Below, in pieces: positions 20,224 through 29,779 of a stretch of DNA of 64,000 nt. The position numbers were made by a program, and so were the translations under genes. Positions within the stretch are counted from its first letter, which is position 1; every line of letters starts with the position of its first letter. Source of the stretch: Epithemia pelagica. Taxonomy: Eukaryota > Bacillariophyta > Bacillariophyceae > Surirellales > Surirellaceae. The stretch lies in the NCBI GenBank assembly GCA_946965045.2, contig OX337230.1, positions 1,674,001 to 1,738,000 of the forward strand. The letters run 5' to 3'. Below the pieces are notes generated by a model, which saw nothing but the letters and a program-made list of their open reading frames with translations, was not told the DNA's origin and did not search any database.

Positions 20224-21807
20224 ATGTCGACAAAGAAATACAAACTTCTTTCCTTTTCAGAAGACGGAACTAGAAAACCATGCGCTTTTTACCTATCGGA
20301 GGGTGGTTGTAGGAATGGCGACAAATGTAAGTTTGCTCATGTGAACGTGAAGGAGGAGGAAAAATTGGAAGAAAAGTCTGTTGTGAGTTCGGAGAGTGGG
20401 GAAGTCGAGAATCAAAAGCCCGAGAAGAGTGCAGATGACAATCCTTTCGAAGACGCAGTTCCTGAAGGAGTAGGTATGAAGCGAAAGAACAACCGGCGTG
20501 GGATGAACAGTGATACTCCCTTCCCCAACCCGAAGAAAGTAGCAAAAGAAACCCCTCCTACCGGAAAGAAAAAACAAAACCAACCCTTTTCTACTGAAGA
20601 TCGAGTGAAATCAGCATCCTCATTGCCTACCGGCAAAATTGCCGCAGGCGACTTCCGTTCGCTGAACCTCCCCATTGCTGAGTTTGCTCTGTCGTCGGCA
20701 TCTAACCACGCCAAGTCCCCCGTCGAAGCCCCCTTGAAACCTAGCTCAAGTGCTGGGAAACCCCCTTTACCTCTACCCAAGTCAACTGAAGTAGGCCGAA
20801 AGTGGCTATGGGTTGTGGAAAAATGTCAAACAAACAAAAAGTTTGAACAGGACTACAACTTTGAAAAATGCATACGAGATGATGAGCCCATCGGTGGCAA
20901 AACCGCATGGATCAAATCAAAATCATTCGGAACATGGTGCAAGGATAACCCACAGGTAATCGCGATTGACTGTGAGATGTGTGAAACCGAAGATCCTGTT
21001 TCAAAAATTCGAAACCCATCTGCCTTGTGCCGTGTGTCCATTGTTGATGCTATTACGGATGAAGTCCTGTTGAATAGCTTGGTCAAACCTGAGTGGCCCG
21101 TTGTGGACTATCGGACTTTCATCAATGGTATTTCTGAGGCGGAACTTGCGAACGTGCAGTTCACTGTTCGTCACTGTCAGGCATTTATGATGGCGTTGTG
21201 CAGCGAAGAGACTGTTATTGTTGGTCATGCAGTTCACCACGATTTGAAATCTATGCGCATGGAGCACTATTGCGTTGCCGATTCATCCTTTCTTTTTCGG
21301 TCGTCGGAAAATGAGACCGCGACTGTCTCTCTGAAGGATTTATCCTTTGGCATTTTCAAAAAGGAAATGCCGAAAACGCATGATAGCGTGAACGATGCCC
21401 GGGCAGCTTTGCGATGCGTAGAGCACTATCTGGAAAAAGACGGAAAAGTGGAACCAATTGTTCGGAGACCGAAGGATAATCGATCTGCTGCCTGTCAGCT
21501 TTTTGTTCATCGCATTCCCAACAATGTTACAGCACAACATTTGTCCGAGATGTTCCTCAACAACACAAAAGTCGTTGTTGACAAGGTGGATGACATTGAC
21601 TTCTCCAACGGAAGTACAGGAAAGACATTGGTGACTTTCCAGTCAAGTGGACATACGAACTTAGCCTTTTGGGCGTTGAAAGGAGATCCCGAGGAAGACG
21701 CCAGCGGCAGACTCCAAAAGAAGGTGTTTCTCAGGGGTGGCAAGTATATCCGAATCCGGAAGATGGTTCACGAAAAGAATCGTCGAAGTATTTCTTCCAA
21801 TACGTGA
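20224..21807 (+). CDS. CCCH zinc finger / DEDDh 3'-5' exonuclease / RRM protein (SDN/REX-like)
   Basis: A 527-aa protein from the ATG at 20224; the frame opens earlier from GTG only. Near the N-terminus is one CCCH finger (CAFYLSEGGCRNGDKCKFAH), then about 150 disordered residues, then a DEDDh exonuclease: VIAIDCEMCE (Exo I), GHAVHHDLKSM (Exo II), HDSVNDARAALR (Exo III). A C-terminal RRM-like segment (CQLFVHRIPNNVTAQHLSEMF) follows. The exonuclease-plus-RRM order matches plant SDN enzymes that degrade small RNAs and the REX1/REX4 ribosomal exonucleases. The added CCCH finger is unusual for SDN. Likely role: nuclear or cytoplasmic small RNA or rRNA trimming. Confidence 0.83.
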   Translation: MSTKKYKLLSFSEDGTRKPCAFYLSEGGCRNGDKCKFAHVNVKEEEKLEEKSVVSSESGEVENQKPEKSADDNPFEDAVPEGVGMKRKNNRRGMNSDTPFPNPKKVAKETPPTGKKKQNQPFSTEDRVKSASSLPTGKIAAGDFRSLNLPIAEFALSSASNHAKSPVEAPLKPSSSAGKPPLPLPKSTEVGRKWLWVVEKCQTNKKFEQDYNFEKCIRDDEPIGGKTAWIKSKSFGTWCKDNPQVIAIDCEMCETEDPVSKIRNPSALCRVSIVDAITDEVLLNSLVKPEWPVVDYRTFINGISEAELANVQFTVRHCQAFMMALCSEETVIVGHAVHHDLKSMRMEHYCVADSSFLFRSSENETATVSLKDLSFGIFKKEMPKTHDSVNDARAALRCVEHYLEKDGKVEPIVRRPKDNRSAACQLFVHRIPNNVTAQHLSEMFLNNTKVVVDKVDDIDFSNGSTGKTLVTFQSSGHTNLAFWALKGDPEEDASGRLQKKVFLRGGKYIRIRKMVHEKNRRSISSNT

Positions 21808-22102
21808 GCGTGAGACGCAAGGTGACGACTCATCCCTTCAGCCCAAATCGAAGGAAGTAATCGCAGTAACACGAATGACTAATATCTCCCCTACCTGAAT
21901 CCGGAGTACGGATACCCTATGTAGGCTAGGTAGCTCTCCATTATCCTAATGGTCGCTTCTATTTCGCCGCTCGGTTGTGCCCAAGATGACGTGTCTCTCG
22001 ACACCATCAGTTTGGGGAGAAGAGACGACGATGAGGATAATGAACACTTTCCGCTTTCCGTACAAGTAAGAAGTGCTCACGGGCTGAAATATCGAGAGAT
22101 AG

Positions 22103-22759
22103 ATGTGGACTCATATTCTAGCTATTCTTCCGCTTCTTTTGGTGAAGACTCAATGCTTCGCACCAACTCAATCTTCACAGAGGTACAGCCCAACGAGTCT
22201 CTATGGAACCAACACCGCCATGTCCACACTGACAGACGAAACAACATGGACTCTTCGCATTGTCCTACGTGGCGTAGGTACGGAGAAAGGCAAGAAAGTT
22301 GACGAAATTTTCAATGTTAAGTGCAATTTCCTCGAGGAAGAAGGTTATGAGCCTCCTCAGGGAACTCTGCAGCTCGCGATCAATGAAGATAGTCGCTTTG
22401 AAATCTCAAAGAGTCGATGGCAGCTTTCAGAAGATCCAAACGACAGAAAAGACGGCCTGTGGGTGTGGGGGCTTTTCAAGGAGCCTCTCTATCCTTTCTT
22501 GTTGCTTCAGCTAGAGACGAAAGCCATCCCACTTCCTGGTGGTTCTGACGACTTCGAACGTGACGCCATCAAGCCTCTCCAGCTTTACGCACAGTTGAAT
22601 CATAAGAGAGATTCCGAACTCGGAGTGATTCTTACAGGATCTGATCTCAAAGTACGTCAAATGGAGACCGTGGACGCAGACATGTTTGGTGTGTCGAAGG
22701 TGGATTTGTACGAAGAAGTTAACATTGGGACTTTGTCTGTCCAACCGGTTACTCTGTAG
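22103..22759 (+). CDS. Putative plastid-targeted protein of unknown function
   Basis: A 218-aa protein starting with a clear signal peptide (ILAILPLLLV) followed by QCFAPTQS, the F-A-P motif typical of diatom plastid preproteins, and a short Ser/Tyr-rich transit segment. The mature region (TTWTLRIVLRGVG through the C-terminus) has the feel of a compact beta protein (GLWVWGLFKEPLYPFLLLQLET) but I do not recognise it. The ATG at 22103 is chosen because only this frame gives the bipartite leader; an overlapping frame from 21949 does not. Confidence 0.7.
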   Translation: MWTHILAILPLLLVKTQCFAPTQSSQRYSPTSLYGTNTAMSTLTDETTWTLRIVLRGVGTEKGKKVDEIFNVKCNFLEEEGYEPPQGTLQLAINEDSRFEISKSRWQLSEDPNDRKDGLWVWGLFKEPLYPFLLLQLETKAIPLPGGSDDFERDAIKPLQLYAQLNHKRDSELGVILTGSDLKVRQMETVDADMFGVSKVDLYEEVNIGTLSVQPVTL

Positions 22760-22854
22760 GCCATTCGTGGTTCAATTTGCAAGTTTCCGAAACACGCAAT
22801 AACGCATCACAAAGTACCGAGTTAGCTATTATGTGACTACTTTTGCTCCCTTCT

Positions 22855-23253
22855 CTATAGGTCATCGTCGTCATCTTCTTCATCGGAATCAAATGCATAC
22901 TTTTTCCTTTGGATACTGATGGATCCACTGTTCCGAGCTTCTTTGGCGCTCCCTCTTTCCAACATTTCAATGAGTTTCCCCTCGTTAATCTTCCCACTAA
23001 CTTTGCCCGACATTGCCATTGATATAATGCCATTCTCAACCGCTTCAGCTTTCTTGCCCTTAACGAGTTTGATTCTATTCAACCGAGCCAAGGCATCTGC
23101 CGTTAAAACTTGCTGCAAGATACCTTGGCGTTGCTCCTCAATCTGTTCTTTCTGGGTCGCGGCATTGTCTTTGGTTCCTCCGTTTGGGTCGTGAGCTTTG
23201 AAGCCCTCTGGCAGGTCCTTGGGATTTATTTGAGCTGCTTCTACATTCTCCAT
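22855..23253 (-). CDS. PDCD5: PDCD5/TFAR19-family DNA-binding protein
   Basis: A 132-aa protein ending in an acidic tail (DSDEEDDDDDL). The core EEQRQGILQQVLTADALARLNRIKLVK, then AVENGIISMAMSGKVSGKINEGKLIEML, matches the three-helix PDCD5 fold. Archaeal and eukaryotic members bind DNA and, in animals, interact with chaperonin CCT and Tip60. The length is close to human PDCD5 (125 aa). The N-terminal LRRQR segment of animal proteins is not obvious here; an upstream short exon cannot be excluded. Confidence 0.9.
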   Translation of the reverse strand: MENVEAAQINPKDLPEGFKAHDPNGGTKDNAATQKEQIEEQRQGILQQVLTADALARLNRIKLVKGKKAEAVENGIISMAMSGKVSGKINEGKLIEMLERGSAKEARNSGSISIQRKKYAFDSDEEDDDDDL

Positions 23254-23663
23254 CTCGAAATTCTCTTTCTTGGTCGTTCCCGTATGTTTTAACCCAGCTC
23301 ACCTTGTCTTCTTCTTTGGGCTTTGCCGTTTGGATAATCTTTTCGGTTGTCGTACTGGATCAAGAAAATGCGCTCGCTTTTTGTGTGTGTTTTATGTGAG
23401 CTGCCGCCGCTAACGCTAACCTTACTGAAGCTCACCAACTACCAACTCGCGATAGCTTCCCGAACTTTCCTATGGAGTGGTTTCTTCTCTCATTTCATTC
23501 GAAGATCCTCCCCTAAAAGGTCCAGGTATGAATCGGACACGTGCAGGCCCTCCATGATATGATGTGTGCGTTCGATCAACTGAATCAGTAGAGTATTTTC
23601 ATTACCCTAGGGACCATTGTCCACTTGTCACTACTGGTGTCCAGAAGCAGTCATGTCATTGTG
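23254..23663. other. Intergenic region, no gene seen
   Basis: About 410 bp hold the 5' flank of PDCD5 and the 3' flank of the split host gene. No motif is recognised. Confidence 0.45.
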
Positions 23664-24229
23664 TTATTCATTATTTGCAATACTTCTTCTCACACAAAAA
23701 CAAAGAGCAACTAAAACAAAACATGGGAACACCAGAAGGCTCGGTGCAGCCAGACCAATGCCATTATCATTTTCGGAACAAAACAAATAGTTGTACTGGT
23801 CTAGCAGGGGTGGATCCCAATCAGGCTGGTGTACAGATCGAGGACCATAATGCCCCAACGACACACGCAAAATAGACCCGTCTAGATGATTTGATACGGT
23901 CCCGAAGTCACCGCAATCCCATGTATCCGGTCCCAAATTCACATTGTGTCGAAGAGTCCATAGTAAATTGTACGTAGCTGAGCCAGGCCTTTTCTCATGG
24001 AAGATGAAATGGATACGTTCCCCAACTTCCTCCACGTTTTCAAATTCAAGTTGATTCCAGAATCCGGCTGTCTCGGGATAGTCCAGACGGAAGATGGTTT
24101 CGACAATCTGGTTCGCCTCTCTGTGAAGCCATGTACGGGCAGCTTCAGCGGCTAGGAGTTTGTGCCTTTCTCCACTATTGACTAGAGAATCAAAATCGTA
24201 GTGATCATCATCGTTTTCAACATAGAAGT
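23664..24229 (-). pseudogene. C-terminal part of a host gene split by copia element TE1
   Basis: This is the downstream part of an unknown gene whose first part lies at 29467..29680. It encodes acidic residues (YVENDDDHYDFDS), a middle region with WLHREANQIVETIF and FIFHEKRPGSA, and one hydrophobic segment near the end (LLVFPCFVLVALCFCV) followed by RR, so the product would be a single-pass membrane protein anchored at its C-terminus. Removing TE1 and one ACCCA copy joins both parts in frame (FGY at the junction) for about 259 aa. I do not recognise the family. As it stands, the frame reads into the LTR. Confidence 0.7.
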
Positions 24230-24234
24230 ACCCA

Positions 24235-24484
24235 TGTTGGAACCTATTGTGGCCTGACTGATGGTCGCCCTTATAACGGTCGGGATTAGCGCCTTGGGAT
24301 TCGACTACTGGGGAAACTATGTACGGGATCAGGTCAGATGAATGGGAGTCGATATAGGTCTTACTCCCACGGGGACACAAACAAACACAGAATACGATTA
24401 GGATAACGAAAACAAAATATTAGTAATGAGATCATAAGTTTGGGAAAACAAAACCTAATAGGCCAGTCTTAAAGTGTTCTAGCA
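24235..24484 (+). repeat. TE1 5' LTR
   Basis: 250 bp. It is followed at once by the palindrome CGCTTCGAAGCG (24485..24496), which occupies the primer-binding-site position. Confidence 0.95.
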
Positions 24485-24519
24485 CGCTTCGAAGCGAAAG
24501 GAGATCGCTCGAGACAACA

Positions 24520-27500
24520 ATGGCTACGGTAGATGACTTATCACTGAAGCACCTACGTTTGCAGACGTTCGATGGAAAGCACGAAAATTTCCAAGTTTGG
24601 TTCATGAACTTTCGTTCATATGCAGTGGCGCATGGATTCAAGTCGGCGATCAGCAAAGATGGGCCTGACACTGACTTGCCTTTGCGGGACGATTCGGCTC
24701 TCGATACCGATGCAACAGTGGCGGGAAAACAAGCTTTGGCTAAGAAGAAGAATGCGGCAGCCTTTTGCGCCTTGAACCTTGCAATGACAAGCCCTCAGAT
24801 GATCCGAATGTTGACCGAAGCTCAGACGGATGAATGGCCAGATGGTTTGGCCTGGAAGGTGATTGCTGCATTGCACAAGAGATTCAAGCCGACAGACACT
24901 GTATCGAAGATTGAGATGCGAAGGTTGTTGGGTAAAGTGTCAATGACCAAGAAAGAAGATCCAACTACTCTGTTCAGCCAAATTGGGCAGATTGAAAATA
25001 TGTTCAACGTGACGGTTGATGATGAGGAGAAAATTGCAATCGCGATTGAAGCAGCTCCGCGAGAATACCAGTCGATTATTGTGTCAGAACAACGCCAGCA
25101 GGGTGCGACATTGACGTCGGACCACATCGAAGACGTTATGCGGTTGCACTGGCGTGCACTTTATGGTCAACGCACCAAGAATTTCCTGCAAGACGACGGA
25201 GACGAAGACAACGAAATTGGTCTCGCAGCTGGAGACAAACAAGGTTCAACGTCAGGAAAGTCAAAGTCAAGCAAGAAAAGCGGGAAAGGTGACGGCAAGA
25301 AGACTTACAAATTCAAGGGCAAGTGCCATCATTGCGGAAAGGTTGGTCACAAGGCCGCAGACTGCTGGATAAAACCTGAAAACAAAGACAAGAGGCCCGA
25401 ATGGTACAAGGTCGAGGAGCATGGCAAAGTGGCAAAGGACAGTGGTGAGACGGATGGCGAAGGCAGCGTTGAAATCATCACTTGTGCGGTTGACTTACCT
25501 CCATTGGTTCCTCGGAACATGGTATGGTTAGATACCGATGACGAGGACGAACACAACGAATACAAAGAACTCCCTGACTCGGTACTCGATCATGAGATCG
25601 TGAGCGACACCGACGACGAAGAGACAAGAGGCGACGACGAAGACCTCGATTGGATCAGTTTGTTGGGTGAAGAGGACGATGAAAGCGTCGACGACTCGTT
25701 GATTGTTGTATCCGATGACGATGAAGATGAAGATGAAGTGGACAGGGAGATTTGTTGTGCTGGTATGGCGAAGGAAATGGAATTCCCAGCCATCCAAAGT
25801 CTCCTGACAGATCCGAATGTATGGATCGCAGACACAGGAGCGACGACGCATATGACTCCGTTTCGCGTCGGAATGGTTGATGTGAAGAAACAACATGATG
25901 AGAAAGGGATCACCATGGGCAACAATAAAACAGAAAAGGTCGTGGAAGTTGGCAACTTACCTGGAGTGTTGCACGACAAGAATGGAAACGCGCTCAACCG
26001 TGTGAAGATGCAAGACGTAAGCGTGGTTCCAAGTGGTGGATTCAACCTGTTCAGCATCACGAAAATGCAAATGAGTGGCTGGAAACTTGAAGGAGACAAA
26101 CAGTCGATCCGACTTACCAAGAATGGGCAGGAAATCATCTTCGATATCAAGATCCAAACGCCCAAGGGAGTGATTTTTGCCGCGTATTTTGAAAGAACCG
26201 AGTTGGGAAACGCAGCGACAAGCGAGGAACAAATCAAGATGACAATGGAACAGGCTCATGAGAAACTGGGTCACATTGGAGAGAAAGCAGTAATCGAAAC
26301 AGCCAAGAAACTTGGATGGAAACTCACCAAGACAACGATGCCAAAATGTGCAGCTTGTGCAGCTGGAAAGGCAAAACAGAAGAACTTGCCGCGAAATGAG
26401 AACGGAGAAGATGACAGGGAACACGATGACGAGAAACAACTTCGTGCTTACCTTGACATGGCTTCAATCAAGAAGAAGCCAGACATGCCAATTCCGTCGA
26501 AGCCGCAGTGGAGAATATTGGTGGTCCATCCGAAAATCCAGCTCAAGCTTTCCGAGTTCTATGATGCCAAAGATGAAATGCCAGAGGACACATGTGAGAA
26601 AATGGCATTGATGAAACAACATGGTGTGTCCATCACTCACCTTCGGTTGGACAATGCAGGCGAGAACAAGGCCTTGCAGAAACGCTGTCAAAATGAAAAG
26701 TGGCAGCTTGGAATCCAGTTTGAGTTCACTGCGCGTGATACACCCCAGCAAAATTCTGTCGCTGAGGTGGGATTTGCTACCGTGATGAACCGAGCACGTG
26801 CGATGATGCACCGCGCTAATATCCCCATGGAAATCCGCTTCAAGTTGTGGCACGAGGCTTGCATGACGGCAACGCTTTTGGACGGCTTGGTTGTTGTGGA
26901 TCATGGGGGAAGATCTGCGACTCGATACGAACACATTTGGGGGAAAGTACCAACGTTCGCGAAACACTTGCGAGTTTGGGGGGAAGCCGGAACGGTCAAG
27001 ATCAAGACTAAAACTTCCCCGAAATTAATGGACAAAGGTGTACATTGTTTCTTCGTTGGGTATGCACGTGATCATCCGGGTGACTGTTATCGGATGTATG
27101 ATCCTAAAACGGGTCGTGTTCGGGAATCACGTGACGTGACTTGGCTAAAGCGACTATACTACAAGAAACCTCCTAATGCCAAGGAACTACAAACCAATCC
27201 AGTCGTGGATGCTGAGGCTGCATCGAATCACGAGGAGAGTCGCGGAAGTGGTCGCGAAAACGATGGCCAAGATGACCATGGCGGAAACGACGGCGATGTG
27301 GACGACAACAACTCCAACAATGAAGATGAACCGGATGATCCGATGCCTGAGGTGAACATGAGCACAGGCAATGACGAATCCACGGCTCCAGTGCGGAATA
27401 TTGTGATTCCGGAGCCCGTTGAAACAGCGACGACGCGAACAGGTCGTACCATACGAGCACCACAACGGTTGATTGCTGAAATTGGACAAGCCGTGTTGTC

Positions 27501-29196
27501 CAAAGCCGAACTGAATTACTACCATGCCCTTCAGGCATTGGACTCTGATGCCGATAGTTTTCTGGATGAAGAATTGGCCATGGTGGGTGCCGGATTGGGG
27601 CAAGGCATCACGAATACAAAAGAGCTCAAAGTGATGACCTTTGATGAGGCAATGGCCCAAGCCGACAAGGATGCATGGGTAAAGTCAGTCGATGAAGAAC
27701 ACCAACGCATGATTGATTGTGGCGTTTGGGTGCCCATTCGGAAAGAAGATTTGCCTCCCAATTGCGACATCATCGATTCGACTTGGTCTATGAAGAAAAA
27801 GGCCAGTGGAAAGTATCGTGCTCGTTTGGCAGCTCGGGGTTTCAAACAACGCGAAGGAGTGTCGTACGATCGTGATGACTTATTCGCACCGGTGGTCAAC
27901 GAACTCACCGTGAAAATTGCCTTTGTGATGATGATTTTGGCTGGGTGGTACACCCATTTAATGGACGTGAAAGGGGCTTTTCTAAAATGTGGTTTTCGCA
28001 CGCAACACAAAGTGGCAATGGAAGTCCCAAGAGGTTTTGAGAAATTCTATCCCTACGGTTGGTTGTTGCTTCTGTTGAAGACGCTCTACGGATGCAAGCA
28101 AGCCGCTAAGATGTTTTGGGAATTTCTGTTGAAATTGATGCAGAGTATGGGCTTTGATCGAAGCAAAGCCGACCCTTGCTTGTATTTTGCTTGGACGCAA
28201 TTTGGGCTTATCTTGTTTCTGTCCTACATTGACGATATGATTCTGATGGGCAATAAAGACGGAGTTATGCATTTCCGTGAAATCTTCAAGGGAAAGGTTG
28301 ATGTTGATGATATTGGACCGTTGGATGAATATTTGGGGAGCAAGATTGAATTTTGTACTGAACAACGCACAGTCAAAATTACCCAACCAGTTCTTCTTCG
28401 CAGTTTTGGGGACGAATTTGGAGTGGGGGAGGGTACATCGAAAACACCTGCTGTACCTCACAGTACACTACAACCTGGAGATGAGAGTTCGCGTTTGGAT
28501 GCTAAGGGCACATTTCGAGTTCGGTCCGGGATTGGAAAACTGTTGTACTTAATGAAATGGAGTCGCCCTGACATTTCAAATGCCGTTCGAGATTTGAGTC
28601 GGTTCATGCAGGAACCTTCTCTTGCGCATGACAAGGCAATGCGACGCTTGATGGAATACTGCGTCTCAACCAAACAGCGCGGTCTTTTGCTAAAACCTGA
28701 AGGACAGTGGGATGGAACAGCCGATTACGAGTTTGAAATCAGCGGCCGTTCTGACAGTGACTACGCGAAACAGCACGATCGCAAGAGTGTTAGTGGAATT
28801 TCGGTGTTTCTCAACGGTGCACCTATCCAAACGAAAAGCAAGACTCAGAGCATCATAACCCTGAGCGTTACGGAAGCCGAATTGGTGGCTGCTGTGGACT
28901 GTGTACAGACGATGTTGTTCGCTCGGCAAATTATTCTCAGCATGGGGCTTAAGGTGAAACTACCTATGCTACTTGAAATGGACAACAAAGGGGGGAAAGA
29001 TATCATCAATTCGTGGGCAGTTGGTGGACGGACACGTCACATTGATGTCCGAATGTTCTTCCTTCGAGAACTCAAGGAAGAAGGAATTCTCAAATGCAAC
29101 TGGATCAGCACTGACGACAATTCTGCGGACCTCTTTACCAAGAATCTTGATGGTCCCACCTTTCTTCGTCATGGGTTGGTCTATGTGGCCGATTGA
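24520..29196 (+). CDS. TE1 Gag-Pol polyprotein (copia type)
   Basis: A 1,558-aa intact frame. In order: Gag (FDGKHENFQVWFMNF), a CCHC knuckle CHHCGKVGHKAADC near residue 268, an acidic linker, an aspartic protease with canonical DTGA at about 438, the GAG-pre-integrase zinc motif (HEKLGHIGEKAV, CAACAAGKAK), the integrase core (RLDNAGEN, DTPQQNSVAE), reverse transcriptase (HLMDVKGAFLKC, YIDDMILMG near 1236) and RNase H (SDSDYAKQHDRKSVSG, then TEAELVAAVD). Gag and Pol share one frame with no recoding signal, as in plant copia elements. The stop lies 20 bp before the 3' LTR. Confidence 0.96.
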   Translation: MATVDDLSLKHLRLQTFDGKHENFQVWFMNFRSYAVAHGFKSAISKDGPDTDLPLRDDSALDTDATVAGKQALAKKKNAAAFCALNLAMTSPQMIRMLTEAQTDEWPDGLAWKVIAALHKRFKPTDTVSKIEMRRLLGKVSMTKKEDPTTLFSQIGQIENMFNVTVDDEEKIAIAIEAAPREYQSIIVSEQRQQGATLTSDHIEDVMRLHWRALYGQRTKNFLQDDGDEDNEIGLAAGDKQGSTSGKSKSSKKSGKGDGKKTYKFKGKCHHCGKVGHKAADCWIKPENKDKRPEWYKVEEHGKVAKDSGETDGEGSVEIITCAVDLPPLVPRNMVWLDTDDEDEHNEYKELPDSVLDHEIVSDTDDEETRGDDEDLDWISLLGEEDDESVDDSLIVVSDDDEDEDEVDREICCAGMAKEMEFPAIQSLLTDPNVWIADTGATTHMTPFRVGMVDVKKQHDEKGITMGNNKTEKVVEVGNLPGVLHDKNGNALNRVKMQDVSVVPSGGFNLFSITKMQMSGWKLEGDKQSIRLTKNGQEIIFDIKIQTPKGVIFAAYFERTELGNAATSEEQIKMTMEQAHEKLGHIGEKAVIETAKKLGWKLTKTTMPKCAACAAGKAKQKNLPRNENGEDDREHDDEKQLRAYLDMASIKKKPDMPIPSKPQWRILVVHPKIQLKLSEFYDAKDEMPEDTCEKMALMKQHGVSITHLRLDNAGENKALQKRCQNEKWQLGIQFEFTARDTPQQNSVAEVGFATVMNRARAMMHRANIPMEIRFKLWHEACMTATLLDGLVVVDHGGRSATRYEHIWGKVPTFAKHLRVWGEAGTVKIKTKTSPKLMDKGVHCFFVGYARDHPGDCYRMYDPKTGRVRESRDVTWLKRLYYKKPPNAKELQTNPVVDAEAASNHEESRGSGRENDGQDDHGGNDGDVDDNNSNNEDEPDDPMPEVNMSTGNDESTAPVRNIVIPEPVETATTRTGRTIRAPQRLIAEIGQAVLSKAELNYYHALQALDSDADSFLDEELAMVGAGLGQGITNTKELKVMTFDEAMAQADKDAWVKSVDEEHQRMIDCGVWVPIRKEDLPPNCDIIDSTWSMKKKASGKYRARLAARGFKQREGVSYDRDDLFAPVVNELTVKIAFVMMILAGWYTHLMDVKGAFLKCGFRTQHKVAMEVPRGFEKFYPYGWLLLLLKTLYGCKQAAKMFWEFLLKLMQSMGFDRSKADPCLYFAWTQFGLILFLSYIDDMILMGNKDGVMHFREIFKGKVDVDDIGPLDEYLGSKIEFCTEQRTVKITQPVLLRSFGDEFGVGEGTSKTPAVPHSTLQPGDESSRLDAKGTFRVRSGIGKLLYLMKWSRPDISNAVRDLSRFMQEPSLAHDKAMRRLMEYCVSTKQRGLLLKPEGQWDGTADYEFEISGRSDSDYAKQHDRKSVSGISVFLNGAPIQTKSKTQSIITLSVTEAELVAAVDCVQTMLFARQIILSMGLKVKLPMLLEMDNKGGKDIINSWAVGGRTRHIDVRMFFLRELKEEGILKCNWISTDDNSADLFTKNLDGPTFLRHGLVYVAD

Positions 29197-29216
29197 AGTC
29201 AGCCACAAGGGGAGGG

Positions 29217-29466
29217 TGTTGGAACCTATTGTGGCCTGACTGATGGTCGCCCTTATAACGGTCGGGATTAGCGCCTTGGGATTCGACTACTGGGGAAACT
29301 ATGTACGGGATCAGGTCAGATGAATGGGAGTCGATATAGGTCTTACTCCCACGGGGACACAAACAAACACAGAATACGATTAGGATAACGAAAACAAAAT
29401 ATTAGTAATGAGATCATAAGTTTGGGAAAACAAAACCTAATAGGCCAGTCTTAAAGTGTTCTAGCA
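29217..29466 (+). repeat. TE1 3' LTR
   Basis: 250 bp, apparently identical to the 5' LTR, preceded by the polypurine tract at 29207..29216 and followed by the target duplication ACCCA. Confidence 0.95.
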
Positions 29467-29680
29467 ACCCAAAGTTCAGCTTGTGGTCTGCAGTTCCTTC
29501 GTCCTTGCTGTTTCCGTTCCATCGACTCACAACAGGAAGGGGGAATCGAAAAGTGCGTTTCCAGCCCTTCTCCTTCGCATTTGTCTCATTGTAGAAATGA
29601 GAAGAAGAGGTAGAGACAGACGATCCATGGTGTCTTGGATCACTCTCCTTCATCCACAATTGGTGTCCGTTCTCCTCCAT
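29467..29680 (-). pseudogene. N-terminal part of the host gene split by TE1
   Basis: From the ATG at 29680 this encodes about 71 residues (MEENGHQLWMKESD, a Ser-rich run, then PLPVVSRWNGNS and HKLNFG) before meeting the TE1 LTR. The frame is open to 29740 but begins there with TTG, so 29680 is the first ATG; an upstream exon is possible. Together with 23664..24229 it forms one frame. The start lies 99 bp from the divergent esterase gene. Confidence 0.65.
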
Positions 29681-29779
29681 GAGATATCTCTTTGAATCCA
29701 GAAAATTTGCATGCCATTCCGCGACCGAAAGATGAGGCAAAGATTCCCGCCCTCATAGAGTTTGGGGGAACACCACACG

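Larger units (their letters stand above)
24235..29466 (+). mobile_element. TE1: complete Ty1/copia (CoDi-like) LTR retrotransposon
   Basis: A 5,232-bp element with two 250-bp LTRs (24235..24484 and 29217..29466) that start TGTTGG and end TAGCA. They show no difference by eye. A 5-bp target duplication ACCCA flanks it (24230..24234 and 29467..29471). The internal part carries one intact gag-pol frame. A purine tract AAGGGGAGGG (29207..29216) precedes the 3' LTR. Identical LTRs and an open frame mean a recent insertion. Confidence 0.96.

Noticed and set aside
21949-22302. 117-codon ORF overlapping the start of the putative plastid protein
   Set aside because: The alternative frame lacks features, while the overlapping frame has a clear bipartite leader.
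24235-24380. The frame 23664..24380 taken as a complete 238-aa gene
   Set aside because: Its first 49 codons are LTR sequence and begin at an LTR codon also present in the 3' LTR; the real N-terminus is across TE1.
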